Shown in pieces: positions 43,448 to 54,533 of a stretch of DNA of 64,000 nt; within the stretch, counting starts at the first letter, position 1; each line of letters opens with the position of its first letter. A program made the position numbers and the translations under genes. The notes under the pieces are model-generated. The model did not search any database. It worked only from the letters and a program-made list of their open reading frames with translations, and was not told where the DNA came from. The stretch covers positions 2,374,404-2,438,403 of the forward strand of contig OZ004597.1 in NCBI GenBank assembly GCA_963924555.1, given 5' to 3'. This DNA comes from Crambe crambe. Taxonomy: Eukaryota; Porifera; Demospongiae; Poecilosclerida; Crambeidae.

Positions 43448-43986
43448 CTCTTCAGAAGCATCCACTTTGTTTTGTTTTGTAAGGCGGCCAACTGGCGTTC
43501 CTTTAATGCCTGGTTTCGATCGAATGTTGTGTCCGGCAGAACCACAATGGACCACATGATACACACCAGCCCCTCCTTTGCGCTTAAGTGGAGTTGTCTT
43601 CTTGTGAGTTGATGGAGCTCCACTCTTCAACTGGCTCATCATATCAGCAGGAGGCTATAGGAGCCAATTTTAATAGAATTTAGATACTTCTGCTATAAAA
43701 GGAAGCTGTCCAGTCATAAAAATTCCAGTAGCTACAGATCTGGATACTGAAATTACTAACAACTGAGGCCAGACTTTTTTGAAGCCTCTGGACAACTACA
43801 CCCTTATAAACTACTTTTCTAATAAGGGCTAACAGTCCTCAAACCTCTTACTTCTTTTTCTTCCAAGAATTCCTGCTTTCTCTCTTTGCTGAAAGCCAGA
43901 GCATAGGCAGCCGATGCACCAGCGCAGCCAAATTGGAGCATGGCATTAGGAGTAAGTTTGACCCATATACCAGCATCATTCTCAAC
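43448..43986 (-). other. MYCBP2: Left MYCBP2: SH3-like repeat exons
   Basis: Exons 43852-43986 (VENDAGIWVKLTPNAM) and 43448-43654 (YHVVHCGSAGHNIRSKPG, GTPVGRLTKQNKVDASEE), matching the human segment YKVVKTGPSGHNIRSCPNL. Open, phase 0 at both ends. Confidence 0.85.
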
Positions 43987-44535
43987 CTACACAAGACACA
44001 CAAAATAAAAATTTAATGCATGCATGCTTGTATTGGTCTTAGTGAACTTTAGACAACCATATCTCTCGAACCACTCAAGCTACAGTTATGATTTCTGGAT
44101 AAATCCTATCAACTACGATCTTTTCTACTCGTTGATCCTCGAAAGAGTTGATGAAAAAGGAGACACTACGGAGCACAGCACTCGACTAATTGGAAGCCAT
44201 CTTTTCTATAATATGCATGTGCATGTATTTGATATCCAATTATTCAAAATTATAATATTACTCAGCTATCTCTGCTAGCTAGCTCTAGATAATGGACTAC
44301 ACTATCGACTCGGGGATTTTAGATTCACCAATCCATCTACCGGTAGACTCTATTTCAGCATCTTTGACCTCCAAGTATAGCTCAACAATAACACAACACC
44401 TTGACTCGTTGATAAATAATGATTGGGCTGCTATGCTATTGGAGAACTATTCTTCTTTCATCTGTCCCTGCATACACATAGAAGAATGAACTCTATACAT
44501 AGCTAAAACCATAAAAAAGAGGAAAAAAGACTAAG

Positions 44536-44822
44536 AGAAAAAACATTTCGTGAAATGAAAAAAAGATGTAGAGATGACCACTACTCAAAAAAGTAATGGA
44601 ACAAGAAGGATGGAAATGGGATCAATCTTTGTTCTGTATATCCAGCCAACAATCCCTACATATACGTACATTACTGCACTATAATCTGAAGCTACCCCAA
44701 CGTATATGTAGGGATTGTTGGCTGGATATACAGAACAAAGGTTGATCCCATTTGTTTCCTTACTTTTTTGAGCAGTGGTCATCCCTACATCTTTTTTCAT
44801 TTCACGAAATGTTTTTTCCCTT
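44536..44822. repeat. Long inverted repeat (hairpin), arms about 130 bp
   Basis: Left arm about 44536-44668, spacer about 25 bp, right arm about 44693-44822, both containing CATTTCGTGAAATG, GTTCTGTATATCCAGCC-type and ACAATCCCTACATATACGT blocks in opposite orientation. Arms differ by a few substitutions and indels. No ORF. It could be a foldback transposon relic or a source of hairpin RNA. Confidence 0.85.
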
Positions 44823-45679
44823 ATTGTATAAGGTGATAGTGGCACTGAGTTCCATAATCCACTACTAGCTAATTTTCATGGAGAATGGTTGAGTGATTAA
44901 AATTTTAGTTATAGGTAGCGTAGGCCACCATTAATAACTAGGACGTATTATTGACCACTACGGTATCAATATAGCTTCAGGATTCTTGAATCTGCCTCAA
45001 GCCCAAAAGATAACTTGAGCTTGATGTATAGCTTATGCTACATAGTTTGTTTTGCTTATTATGATTCTGGAAGTACAGAAGAATGGTAATTTCCCTAGTT
45101 ATGGAGGAAGCCAGTTAGGGAATATTGTATTGCCTGGATGGCATTTGGGTTGCAATGCGTCTTTTGCAAATAAAGTTTCAAAAGTTTCACTGATCCAAAA
45201 GGATATGCAGTATAGCTACAACAAAATACCATTTTAACTACAGGTCTAGCTTGGGAACAAAAGGGGGAGAGGGTTGCAACCCCCTCAACCCCCTCAACCC
45301 CACCCCTGGATCCAGGCGAATGGAGAACCTGCATGAGGAACAGGGGGTGCGTCATGCAAGAGGGGTGTGGTTGTCTGCCATAAGATTATCTATCCATCAG
45401 TCATAGCTACTTATAAGAATCCTCTTTATCCCTCATATAAGGCCACATTCATTACTGTACTACAGGTCAGAGTACAACAGGAAAGGCTCATGCCAGCGAA
45501 AGAACTAATGTCCACCAAATAAATCCTCCAGCCTTCTGAGAGCTCTTACAGTAGACCATAATAGTTTACTAGCATCACACAGGCAGCAAATTTATTCATT
45601 ATGCGCATGCACAATAAATACTCGACTTCCTGCCATAGATTGTATAGACTACGTAACCGGGATTGGAAACGCCCCATAG

Positions 45680-45687
<8 letters not shown>

Positions 45688-45728
<41 letters not shown>

Positions 45729-45730
45729 TT
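45688..45730. repeat. (TA)n plus poly(T)
   Basis: TA dinucleotides followed by a T run. Confidence 0.9.
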
Positions 45731-45812
45731 ATACATATCAATTAATTTTATCACAAAGGCTAGACTAGCTAGCAACAGTAATAAATATTGGATGAAAAGA
45801 CAGTTAGATGAT

Positions 45813-46025
45813 ACCATCCACCCAGGGAGAGTGAGTTGGAAGGCGGTTAAGCCAAAGGGTGGCATTACCCCTCCAGAGGGCCACAGATAGTCTCTGGAAA
45901 AGATGACGAGTAGTTTCTCCTGGTGATGAACCAGTTCTCTGCAACAATACAATCTGCGTGGTACAATCCGTAATGCGGTGTGTGGTAGAGCTGAAAAGCT
46001 TAACGTGGAGGAATCGACCTCTCAA
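45813..46025 (-). other. Unassigned exon-like open frame
   Basis: On the minus strand a frame starting MRGRFLHVKLFSS and containing LLQRTGSSPGE and FQRLSVALWRGNATLWLNR is open for 73 residues and ends near a possible donor. It is compositionally protein-like, but I do not recognise it and cannot place it in MYCBP2. It may belong to a dispersed sponge repeat. Confidence 0.25.
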
Positions 46026-46067
46026 AGTTCAGAAGTAAGTCCATAGCATTAGGTATTCCCCGTATTA

Positions 46068-46558
46068 ATTATTCAACGCCTTGTCTACGCATGCGCAGAC
46101 TAGCCTAGCATCGTTTTGGCCGACATTTTCTCTGTTCTGAAGATGATAGGCAAGCTTAATTGGGTGCGCGGTATTACACACTCCTGCGTTGAATATCACC
46201 CGAGGTGGGAATATTTCACGAGGCCGTAGGCCGAGTGAAATATGCCCAACCGAGGGTAGTAATAAATCTGATATTCAACAAAGGAGTGTGCAATAAGTAT
46301 TTTATTATATATATTAAGTGGATTCTACAGTTTCCAGCCAGGCGGCTACATATGCCGTGTAGGAAGTTGTAATGTGAACCTGTAATACGTACCACGAAGC
46401 ACTTAAATAAGCCTATCAGCCCACCAGACCTACAAGCAACTAAGATAAGCCAATGCACTTTGACAAACCGCTGTAGAATTCAATTAAGCTTGCCTAACAT
46501 CTTCGCCAAAAACGTTACTAGGCTAGTCTGCGCATGCGTAATCTAGGCGTTGAATAAT
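46068..46558. mobile_element. DNA transposon-derived MITE with long terminal inverted repeats
   Basis: Left end ATTATTCAACGCC, then ACGCATGCGCAGACTAGCCT, then GGCAAGCTTAATTG. The right end has the same blocks inverted (CAATTAAGCTTGCC, AGGCTAGTCTGCGCATGCGT, GGCGTTGAATAAT). TIRs of about 90 bp, total about 490 bp, with an internal inverted motif AATATTTCACGAGGCCGTAGGCCGAGTGAAATAT-like palindrome near 46205-46240. No transposase frame. NRF1-like GCGCATGCG lies in each TIR. Confidence 0.8.
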
Positions 46559-46918
46559 GCCATCATAGATACTGCAAATTTCACTTCCGTTTGAACATTG
46601 AGTTTTGCGTATGACCTTTGACCCTCATTACCACTGTATAAAATTGCAATACAAAACATGCGCAGTAGCCCACGCAATTTTCAAACGCAAGTGAAATCTG
46701 CAGTACCATTGAATACCGTGAATTACTCAACGGTAACGGACCAATCAGATTGCTTGAATCCACAATGATATCATTATTATTAACGGTAACGGACCAATCA
46801 GATTGATCCCCCATGTTTGGCCCTAGTGCACGCGCGCGCCTAGCCTAGTAACATATAATCTAGCTGGCTAGCTGGCTCATAGCTAGAATAAGCTCTATAA
46901 TCTGCATTTTGCACAGAG

Positions 46919-48738
46919 ATGACGCCGCTATTCTTCACATTGGTAATTTTAGCTTTCTATACATGTAAGTAGCTACTATAGCTAGCCAGCTAGTAGTAAA
47001 CCGATAATTAACTGCAGGCTTTGCAGTATTTTATCCCAGACGTAGACCTATCCAAGAGTCTTGCACAGAGAGACCAAACGAGGCATTGGTGGTCGAAAGG
47101 GGGGGAAGAACGACTCCACTAACGCTTGATCCTGGCAGAGAAGGATGGAATTGGAATCTACCACAGAGATATAATAATAATGCAGTGCCAGAGACGAATC
47201 CAAATTGTTCATCAGAAATGACAATCCCATGCTCATTACTGGTAGGTGTATCACTCCATGCAGAATAGATAACCCAAGCACTGACTAATAATTATATTTT
47301 GTAGTACCAAAGATCAACTAGAGTATACATGCAAGAAACTACTGCAGGTTCTCAGGCTCCTTCACAAATGATATGATCCATACACTCTTGTATATATACC
47401 AACACTTGGTTGTTATTATATTATTCACTTATTGTCATCATATAGCTATGCATGTGCTATCTTTGTTTTGTTGTTGTTGTTGTTGTTGTTTTGTTGTTTT
47501 TTAAAACTTGGTATGTAATTATATATGAAAAAAAGCATGGAGACATAAAATAGCATAGCAAGCTACCTAACATATATACATTCATTTGTATTGCTAGCCA
47601 ATATTCTGAAGGAAAAAAAGGGCCCAGTGGAATCCTCTTGACACAACTTGTTTGATTTCTACTATAGGACATGATTTCTACTGGAATTGCTGCTGATTAT
47701 GTTATAAAGATAGCTACAACAATATCTAGAGGTATGCAGCCAGGAACATGGTATCATTGTTCAGGATGGATAGTAGAGCAAACATTGGACAACCTGATGC
47801 CACATTCATTTCATGGTGTGGCCGTTGAAGAGAGAATGAAGATGGTTCAGGTCTAAATGACTGGGCAATGTCTTTGACTTTATCTTGATCCAGGAGCATC
47901 AGCTCCTCTGACATGCTGCATGGGTGCAGTTAGTGTGCTTGACATGTATATAGCTAGCTATAAACATGCTCAAGCATAATGTATGCATGTTGCTTTAATG
48001 CATGATGGAAAGTATATATAGGTGATGATCATTACTTGTGCCTGACTAGGCCTTGGTGGCATGAACTTAAAAGCATAGTAGCATATGCTGGTATAATAGA
48101 AGTATTTTGGAGCATAATAGAAAAATTTTTTTATTAACTTATCACGATTGTATCTCATAATCAAAGTTGTTTCCACATAATCTGACTGTTGCTGTTCATT
48201 AAATTGTACATGCTGATGAAGGTTCAAAGTACTCACCAATATCGCTGAAAGCATGATAGTGGTTTGTGGCTTTGTGGTTACCTCAAAAATGTAGGGCAAG
48301 AAGCATAATCATAATCATAGAAGCATAATCATAATCATAATTATATATAGAAGCATAGCATAATCATGATAGTGGTTTGTGGCTTTGTGGTTACCTCAAA
48401 AATGAGGATTTGGGAAGAAATTTTTACTGGCATAATAGTACCAGGCATAGAAGCATAGCATAATAGAGCAAATTTGGAGCAGAATCCGCCAAGGCCTATG
48501 CCTGACCATCTGGACTTAGCTAAATAATTTTTGCTCCACCCTTTCTACGTTGGAGAACAAATCTGATGATCATAATGAATATCAAAATCCTTTAATGTGG
48601 TATTCAAGCAGCACTCCGATCAGTTTCACTGGGAAGAACCCGATGCAAACAAATGGAATACCTCCATTTCATCTAATTCCAGCCATGGTCCCAGTTTGGA
48701 TCTGGAATGAAAACTCAAAACTAAACCATCCTGCTGGT
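46919..48738 (+). CDS. Candidate small secreted protein gene
   Basis: Exon 46919-46964 encodes a hydrophobic signal-like start (MTPLFFTLVILAFYT), joining in phase to 47018-47241, which has Cys residues (CFAVFYPRRRPIQESC ... NCSSEMTIPCSLL). A possible later exon near 48550-48738 (KNPMQTNGIPPFHLIPAM) is followed by GTTAGT. The connection between the second exon and later pieces is uncertain, because an opposite-strand MATH fragment lies between. I do not recognise the family; the signal peptide and cysteines suggest secretion. Confidence 0.3.
47726..47914 (-). pseudogene. TRAF-type MATH domain fragment
   Basis: Minus-strand frame with LMLLDQDKVKDIAQSFRP, SFSLQRPHHEMNVASGCPMF and LNNDTMF, the C-terminal half of a TRAF-C/MATH domain. 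No N-terminal half or coiled coil nearby. The plus-strand frame over the same bases is a shadow. Confidence 0.75.
48255..48405. repeat. Local direct repeat
   Basis: A block GATAGTGGTTTGTGGCTTTG (plus TGGTTACCTCAAAAATG) occurs at about 48258 and again at about 48368, separated by repeated AGAAGCATAATCATAATCAT units. Confidence 0.85.
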
Positions 48739-49008
48739 TAGTATTTTGATCTAATCTATGCTAAAATATGTTGCTTCATCTGAAATGGTACACTGGTTAG
48801 CTTGTACCTACACAATATTGCTCCAGTATGCACACCATTGATGTCACCATTAGCTATTTACATCTTTTGCACCTTGTGCACTGTAGTATATCAGATAGCT
48901 ACTTAGTGCACGCAAACGAAGTAGCTATTATGCATATCCAAACTGGCTGACCTCTTCAGAATAGGAAAAGCAGTCACCAGGTGTGATAACAGCCAGTTGT
49001 TCAGCCTA

Positions 49009-49016
49009 TAATAATA

Positions 49017-49094
<78 letters not shown>
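49009..49094. repeat. (AAT)n microsatellite
   Basis: About 28 AAT/TAA triplets, followed by a CAA-rich tract. Confidence 0.97.
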
Positions 49095-49096
<2 letters not shown>

Positions 49097-49159
49097 GCAA
49101 CAAAAACAACAACAACAACAATGCCATTGGCACACAGTATTTAGCTATAGCCATGACAA

Positions 49160-49925
49160 TACCATAAAAGTAGGTGCAGATCAAATCCTGAGACCAGGTG
49201 CCACCTTCCCATGGAAAATCTTCATCTTGGGTTTGCATAACTCCGACCCACCACTCTCAAGATTTGGAGTTTGAAGCTCACTCACATCACCTGCAACCTG
49301 GCTAGGAGACTCCTTCACTGCATTCACTGCTTCTCTCTCCACTGAAGTTTCTTCTTCTACATCTGGCTCTAGCTCCAATACTTCTAGCAATTGTTCTTTA
49401 CCTTAACATAATCACAAACACATTTTAATGGATGTATGTTGTGGAGTATATTATCATACCAGCACTGCAGCCATCAATGAAGATCTGTATTGTGTAGTTT
49501 CCACTCACAGATGGTATCCAATTTGCAATATAAGTCCCATCATTGTTGGATTTTAGGGGAACAGTCTTACTACTCCTATATAGAGCAAATAAGCACTAAT
49601 AGCTTATAGGTATTATTATTTCCAATCAACTTACTTTTTAATTTTTGGAGCAAAGAGACGGAGTTCTTCAAAGCTATAATCTGAATATGCCTGATGGGGG
49701 GGGGGGGGGACAACAACAACAACAACAACAAACAACAACAACAACAAAAACAATAAAAAACAGGTAGCTAGTATTTGTATTTACATAATTATAGCTATAT
49801 ATACCATTATTAAGGAGATAGAATGGAAGAGGTAGTTACTGTTGAGTCGTGTAGGGGTATAAGGTCTTTTAAATGTTGGTTTCCGCACACCCATCACACC
49901 GTCTACCATTTTGATCTTTGACTGT
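49160..49925 (-). other. MYCBP2: Left MYCBP2: filamin-type repeat exons
   Basis: Exons about 49800-49925 (VITVKDQNG and, in another frame, a stretch starting GVRKPTFKRPYTP), 49635-49690 (YSFEELRLFAPKIK), 49460-49575 (NNDGTYIANWIPSVSGNYTI, a filamin strand pattern) and about 49160-49401 (GKEQLLEVLELEP ... VAPGLRI). They match the human stretch YSFEELRFASPTPKRP ... NNDGTYCANW ... AGLRIRSHPS. A TGA (49181-49183) stands where human has Arg after AGLRI, consistent with CGA to TGA. Confidence 0.8.
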
Positions 49926-51889
49926 TATCACCTTTATGCCCTAGCCAGACAGCTTTCTAGTGCACTGAGGCCAACCTAAAGAGAAGAAAGGGAGTGCACT
50001 GAGGCCAATATTCTATCTAGCTACCTTCATGCCTTCAATATTTACTAGTTTTCCATCCTGGTCCATAGTTACACACAAAGTTATGGATTAAAAAAACAAA
50101 CAATGTCACAATGATTCTAGCATGCATGATTTTGCTAATAAGGAAATCCAACTGATCATAGCTGGGCATAATTGGGCATAATTGCTTATAATGGTTTTAA
50201 CTTCACATGAAGTAGTCAGATCCTATCATATTCCATACCTCTTTCAGCAGCTGCCTGAACGATGGTAACACATGTAGTGTCTTCATTCAAGAGGTATAAC
50301 ATACAATCAATGCACACAATTTGGTAAAAGGTACCTGCATGGCAGCTCTATGGTTTGTTATCAGGAAAGTTTGGGGAATACTAAGTGATACAATTTGGAT
50401 TATGTAAGGTTTCTTAGGTCCTTGTAAGCCACTACCATTCATAATCAACATTTCAAGTGGTTAGCATTGTCATATACTCAGTATCCACATTAGCCACTAT
50501 GTGGTCCGACTTCATTGCCAGGTAGCAAGACCAGGCCACCTCCCAGTCTGCATACAGTCTAAATTCCGTTTCTGATAGTAGTGCTTACAAGGCTCTATTC
50601 TAAGTACACACAAAGAAAGCTTTGCTACAAGATACCCAAGGAGGAACCCACATAATTATGTACAATGGCAACTTGGAATCTTTGCAGGACAGGATAGAAA
50701 TTACCTAATTGGGAATATCACAACGTGTGAGCTTTCTCAACAATTATGCTTTATATGAATTCACTCGAGCAGGTGGCAGTTTAGTAAGTTTATTAAACCA
50801 CACCCACCTGGCTTCCCACCCTAACCAGAGTACATACCCATAGCTAGGAGAGAGAATGATCACTGTTATATTTCCATCATCCACTGTATCAGCAATTAAG
50901 TACTCCACTGGCTGTTACATTTCCACACCAACAAGTACCCTCTCTTACATTCCATCACCACTATACTTATTGGTGGACATCATGGACACAGAGGGGGGTT
51001 TCTCCCTCAAACCTTTGGTTATGCAGGCATGAACCCTGCCTTTGTTCCAAGGTAGGCCCTGGTCAGTGTGGGAAGCCAACAAAATATTGTCAACCTACCT
51101 AGTAAATCATGTCATATCATCTATCAGTAATACCGTACAGTGGGATAATTTCGGTGGGGATAAAAATTCAGTAATTCGGTAATCAGTCGATCTATCGAAA
51201 ATTTTTCTATCGAATATTTTTCCAAATAAAGCCACCGTTTAGACGTTCGTACATTCAACTACGGCACTATACGAACTTACCTAACCTTCTGGTCCACTTT
51301 CTTCTTAGCTAGCTAGATTCCATCAATTAAGAAGTTGCCACTATCGCAAAGAGGGCTATACCTGAAGAAATGAAGGCCAAAAATAGTGTGCAAGCCAAGT
51401 GAAAATGGAGATTCAGCAGCTGTGAAGCGAAGTCTGTAGATATTGTTGCACGTGCGCTAAAATAACCATACCGTACCAAATAAAAGACTACTGTAATTCT
51501 TCATCTGTATTGTCCTTTGATGATTAACAAAATATTTTATCTCCGAAAAAAACCTGCTGTACAGTAATCGTAAGACATTAATCACCTTTGATTACTTGCA
51601 GGCAATAGGTCCCAACTGTGCAAGGGTGGTAGGAAGGAGTGTGGAGAAAAGGAAGGAGGATCCCAGGATATTCAGGACATCCTGGGACAGTAGGACATGT
51701 TGAAGAAACTGATAGTTACTTCAACAGAGTAGAAGATAGGTGGACACTCATTTTTGGAGGGCCAGCTGCAAAATAGGACACACATATAAACATCAAAAAA
51801 GGAAATTAGGACACTTACAATGAGTATAAGAACTTTGTCACAGGTCTAGCATCAGATTTAGACTTTCCAACAGGGTCAGAGATTACCTG
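49926..51889. other. No recognised coding in about 2 kb
   Basis: By position this should hold MYCBP2 sequence between PHR2 and the filamin repeat. I find no convincing exon on either strand. Contents: a family D repeat at about 50335-50440, GTGCACTGAGGCCAA direct repeats near 49960-50010, AT-rich filler. Probably decayed or deleted coding. Confidence 0.5.
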
Positions 51890-52586
51890 GTGAAATGTAA
51901 AAGTGATCCTCCTGGCCCAGTGATAGAGGTGCCTCCATCAACCTCAAACAAATGATTTGTCAGGAACATAACAAGATTTTTCCTTGCTCCAAGAGAGTCA
52001 ACTTGTATGCATAAGACTCATCCACGCCTCCATAGACAGCCACTCCATGAAGGGTAATTCCTTTATTGATGGAAAAAGTGACATCTGTACATCGAGGGAA
52101 GGATAGCCAGCTTCCTTGGAGGAGAAACGAACTGAACTCTCTCTTTCTTCTCAGTCTTGAAGATAGGAAGACCAGACATCAGAGCCGATTCAGGGTACGC
52201 CATGCACAGTGCAAGTTCATTGATTTGAGATAGCAGAAGTTTTCCAGCTTTAGCATCACAGATGACTCAAAAATCTACTCACATGATAATCATGTGCTTC
52301 TCACATGGGTCACATGAGATCACAAACATAATATGGCAAAGCTCACCTGTGAAGCCTGAGTGACCAAAATACTGCGGACAGGAGCAGTCACTATTCCAAG
52401 AAGCTTTGTAGCCACAGCATTGAAGCCAAGCAGTTCCCCATCTCCATTCTCCTCCTAGAATTTAAGTTACACATTACATAGCTAGCCAACCTCCCACCAC
52501 ACCTAAATTAAAGCTCACCAAAGTTTTCTCTTGCATATACTGAGAGAGAATAGGGAATATAGGGTCTGGTTCCGAGTTGCAGAGAG
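51890..52586 (-). other. MYCBP2: Left MYCBP2: PHR2 domain remnants and preceding exons
   Basis: 52519-52586 (FPILSQYMQEKTL), 52347-52454 (LLGIVTAPVRSILVTQ), then a PHR-domain piece at about 51890-52240: SWLSFPRCTDVTFSINKG, HGVAVYGGVDESYAYKLTLL, the typical GxxxYGG core of PHR domains. Frames change within the last piece and a stop follows, so it is decayed. Confidence 0.7.
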
Positions 52587-53052
52587 CTGTAATTATGAAC
52601 AAGTGTCAATAATGATGATGCTTAAGATTCACTGTTTCCTGTGAATAAGGTCTGGTATTATGAGTGAGATGATGGATGAGTACGACCTAGTGACTACCCA
52701 ATAATAAATTCATGGTGATGCTTATTAAGCTCATGAATTCATTCACAAGTTATACATGTTTCTTGTAAATGAGTGTATTTTACCGTGTACTATCTTTGTC
52801 ACCATGGTAAACTGAGTAACATCCTCACATGTCACTGAGTTATGTATTATCTTGTACAAGAACTGAGCCCAAAGGCCTATATGTTATGAGCGTACTTCTT
52901 GTACAAGATCAATACACCTAACTCAGTGATATGTGAAGATGCTAGCTCTGCAAGAAAAGTGTTTAATAATAATAGATAATGAAAAAGTTTACAATGGTAT
53001 TAAAAAATCCTTTTACTATATTGTCCCTGAGCAACCTAACAGTATTACCTAC

Positions 53053-54533
53053 CTGCTCTTCCTATGGTTTTGTCATAACCAAGGCCTATAAAACTGACAG
53101 TTGGTTCAGCCAGAGCATCCAGAATAGCCGACAGCAAATTCTCCATATGATAATCCTAAGAGATCCATGGAACAAAAAATATTGCAATGAGATATCTAAT
53201 AGACCACACCATTTCCAGCAGGCATGAATATAAAATAACTTCCATGATTGGAATTAAATTCATATCATTCACTTAACTCAAGAGGCTATGATTAAGTAGA
53301 TGCCTCAGTTGAAATTACCGCACGACTATGATTCCAAGTCCCAAGGGGGTCGGTTATATTAGTGTGTGTGTGTTATCATGCTCCTGAAAGAACAGGGAGT
53401 TTATGCATTGAGTGTCAGTTAGGAATTGGTGTTTGTCCATAGAATATCAGAGATGGGGAGTATAACAGGAAAAAGTTTTCAACCTAGAGATCCCTGAAAG
53501 CAGAAAATTTTACTCCCTCCAAGCATGTGAAGTAATGTCTGCCTTTTTGTGTGGAATCACTCCTATACTACAACTCTCAATGATGTGAATCAATGCCTGC
53601 TTGTATGGCCTCGTGAGCTTCCATCACAAACCAGCACAATCATGCACATGCCAAGGATATAAGGAAAAACCATAGTCTCAAGAATACAACTTCCATTTCC
53701 ACAATACAATGTACATAGCACACCCAATGACACCAGAATAGCAGGATCAGATGCCATGCAGCCAGTTTACTAATATGCAGAACTAGCTCTTATCAGGACT
53801 AAAGGGATGAAGCAAGCCATAGAGATGAGGAAGGATACTAATGATCCATAGACGAGGAATTATAGGCTATTGGTTTCCACTGACATGTCCGTGCACACTA
53901 ACTATATTATTTTAAAAATACCATCATGTGATGACGAATTTCAGGATAAAAGAAGTCAGACAGGCTTCCATTTCAACAGACTAGCAATCAAATATGCATA
54001 GATATCAAATGTGCATCCGTGCTTATCTGAATGGAGATGGCACAAGGTAGCTAGTGCATAATTTATTTAACAAATAAAAGAATCGAGAACCAACAAATAA
54101 ACATGCATCATGTATTTTTAATTGAGAATCAAAGATCATATTACTTAGCTTCATACATCATACATGAATATTAGACTTACTGGGTCCAGGAGTTGCAGGT
54201 GCTGATACAAGGCCCCAAAGGTATTACCACAAGCCTTCACTACCTGAGCCACAGGCGAGATGTCTTTCTCTCCTGGTGAGTGGGAAATGTGTCTCCTGAA
54301 CGAGAGAATCCGCCTGAGCATGGTCTGTATACTGCCTCTGCAAGTTCATTACAATCTTTGGATTTCTTGCCTGCCTTCAAGTGCTTGGGGTAGGCCTCTT
54401 GGATGTAAGTCTTGAGTAAGTCCAGGGCAGATTTGGAGACGAAGGCAAGATGATCCATCCTGTTGGAGGAGAGATCTTCTGTCAGCGCAGTCCATGCCGA
54501 TTCCAGTAATTTCAGGACAGCATTTAGTCCATC
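53053..54533 (-). other. MYCBP2: Left MYCBP2: helical exons between PHR1 and PHR2
   Basis: 54181-54533 (AVLKLLESAWTALTEDLSS, CNELAEAVYR then, one base shifted, QTMLRRILS, then VVKACGNTFGALYQHLQLLD) and 53053-53155 (MENLLSAILDALAEPTVSF). They match human segments LSILHWSWTTL, LAECIGKTRTLLRKIL, VLQECHNTF and LLAAVMSALCHTSVK in order. The shift near 54340 breaks the first exon. Confidence 0.75.
54005..54045 (+). pseudogene. Tiny MATH domain scrap
   Basis: CIRAYLNGDGTR then stop, the strand typical of TRAF-C domains; same strand and wording as the fragment at 58530. Too short for more. Confidence 0.45.

Larger units (their letters stand above)
43987..49159. other. Insertion-rich interval splitting the left MYCBP2 copy
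   Basis: About 5.2 kb between the exon at 43852-43986 and the filamin exons at 49.2 kb, where the human order predicts only one short exon (the GIVKVNGTITFIDE segment), which I cannot find. The interval holds a long hairpin, a TIR element, a MATH fragment, repeats and a possible plus-strand gene, listed separately. Confidence 0.6.

Noticed and set aside
44024-44489. Two plus-strand frames (84 and 65 codons) in the insertion-rich interval
   Set aside because: No recognised motif and no matching splice sites or partner exons; not reported as genes.
47669-47856. Plus-strand frame starting DMISTGIAADYVIK as an exon of the candidate secreted gene
   Set aside because: It is antisense to a clear MATH-domain fragment (47726-47914, minus), so it is most likely a shadow.
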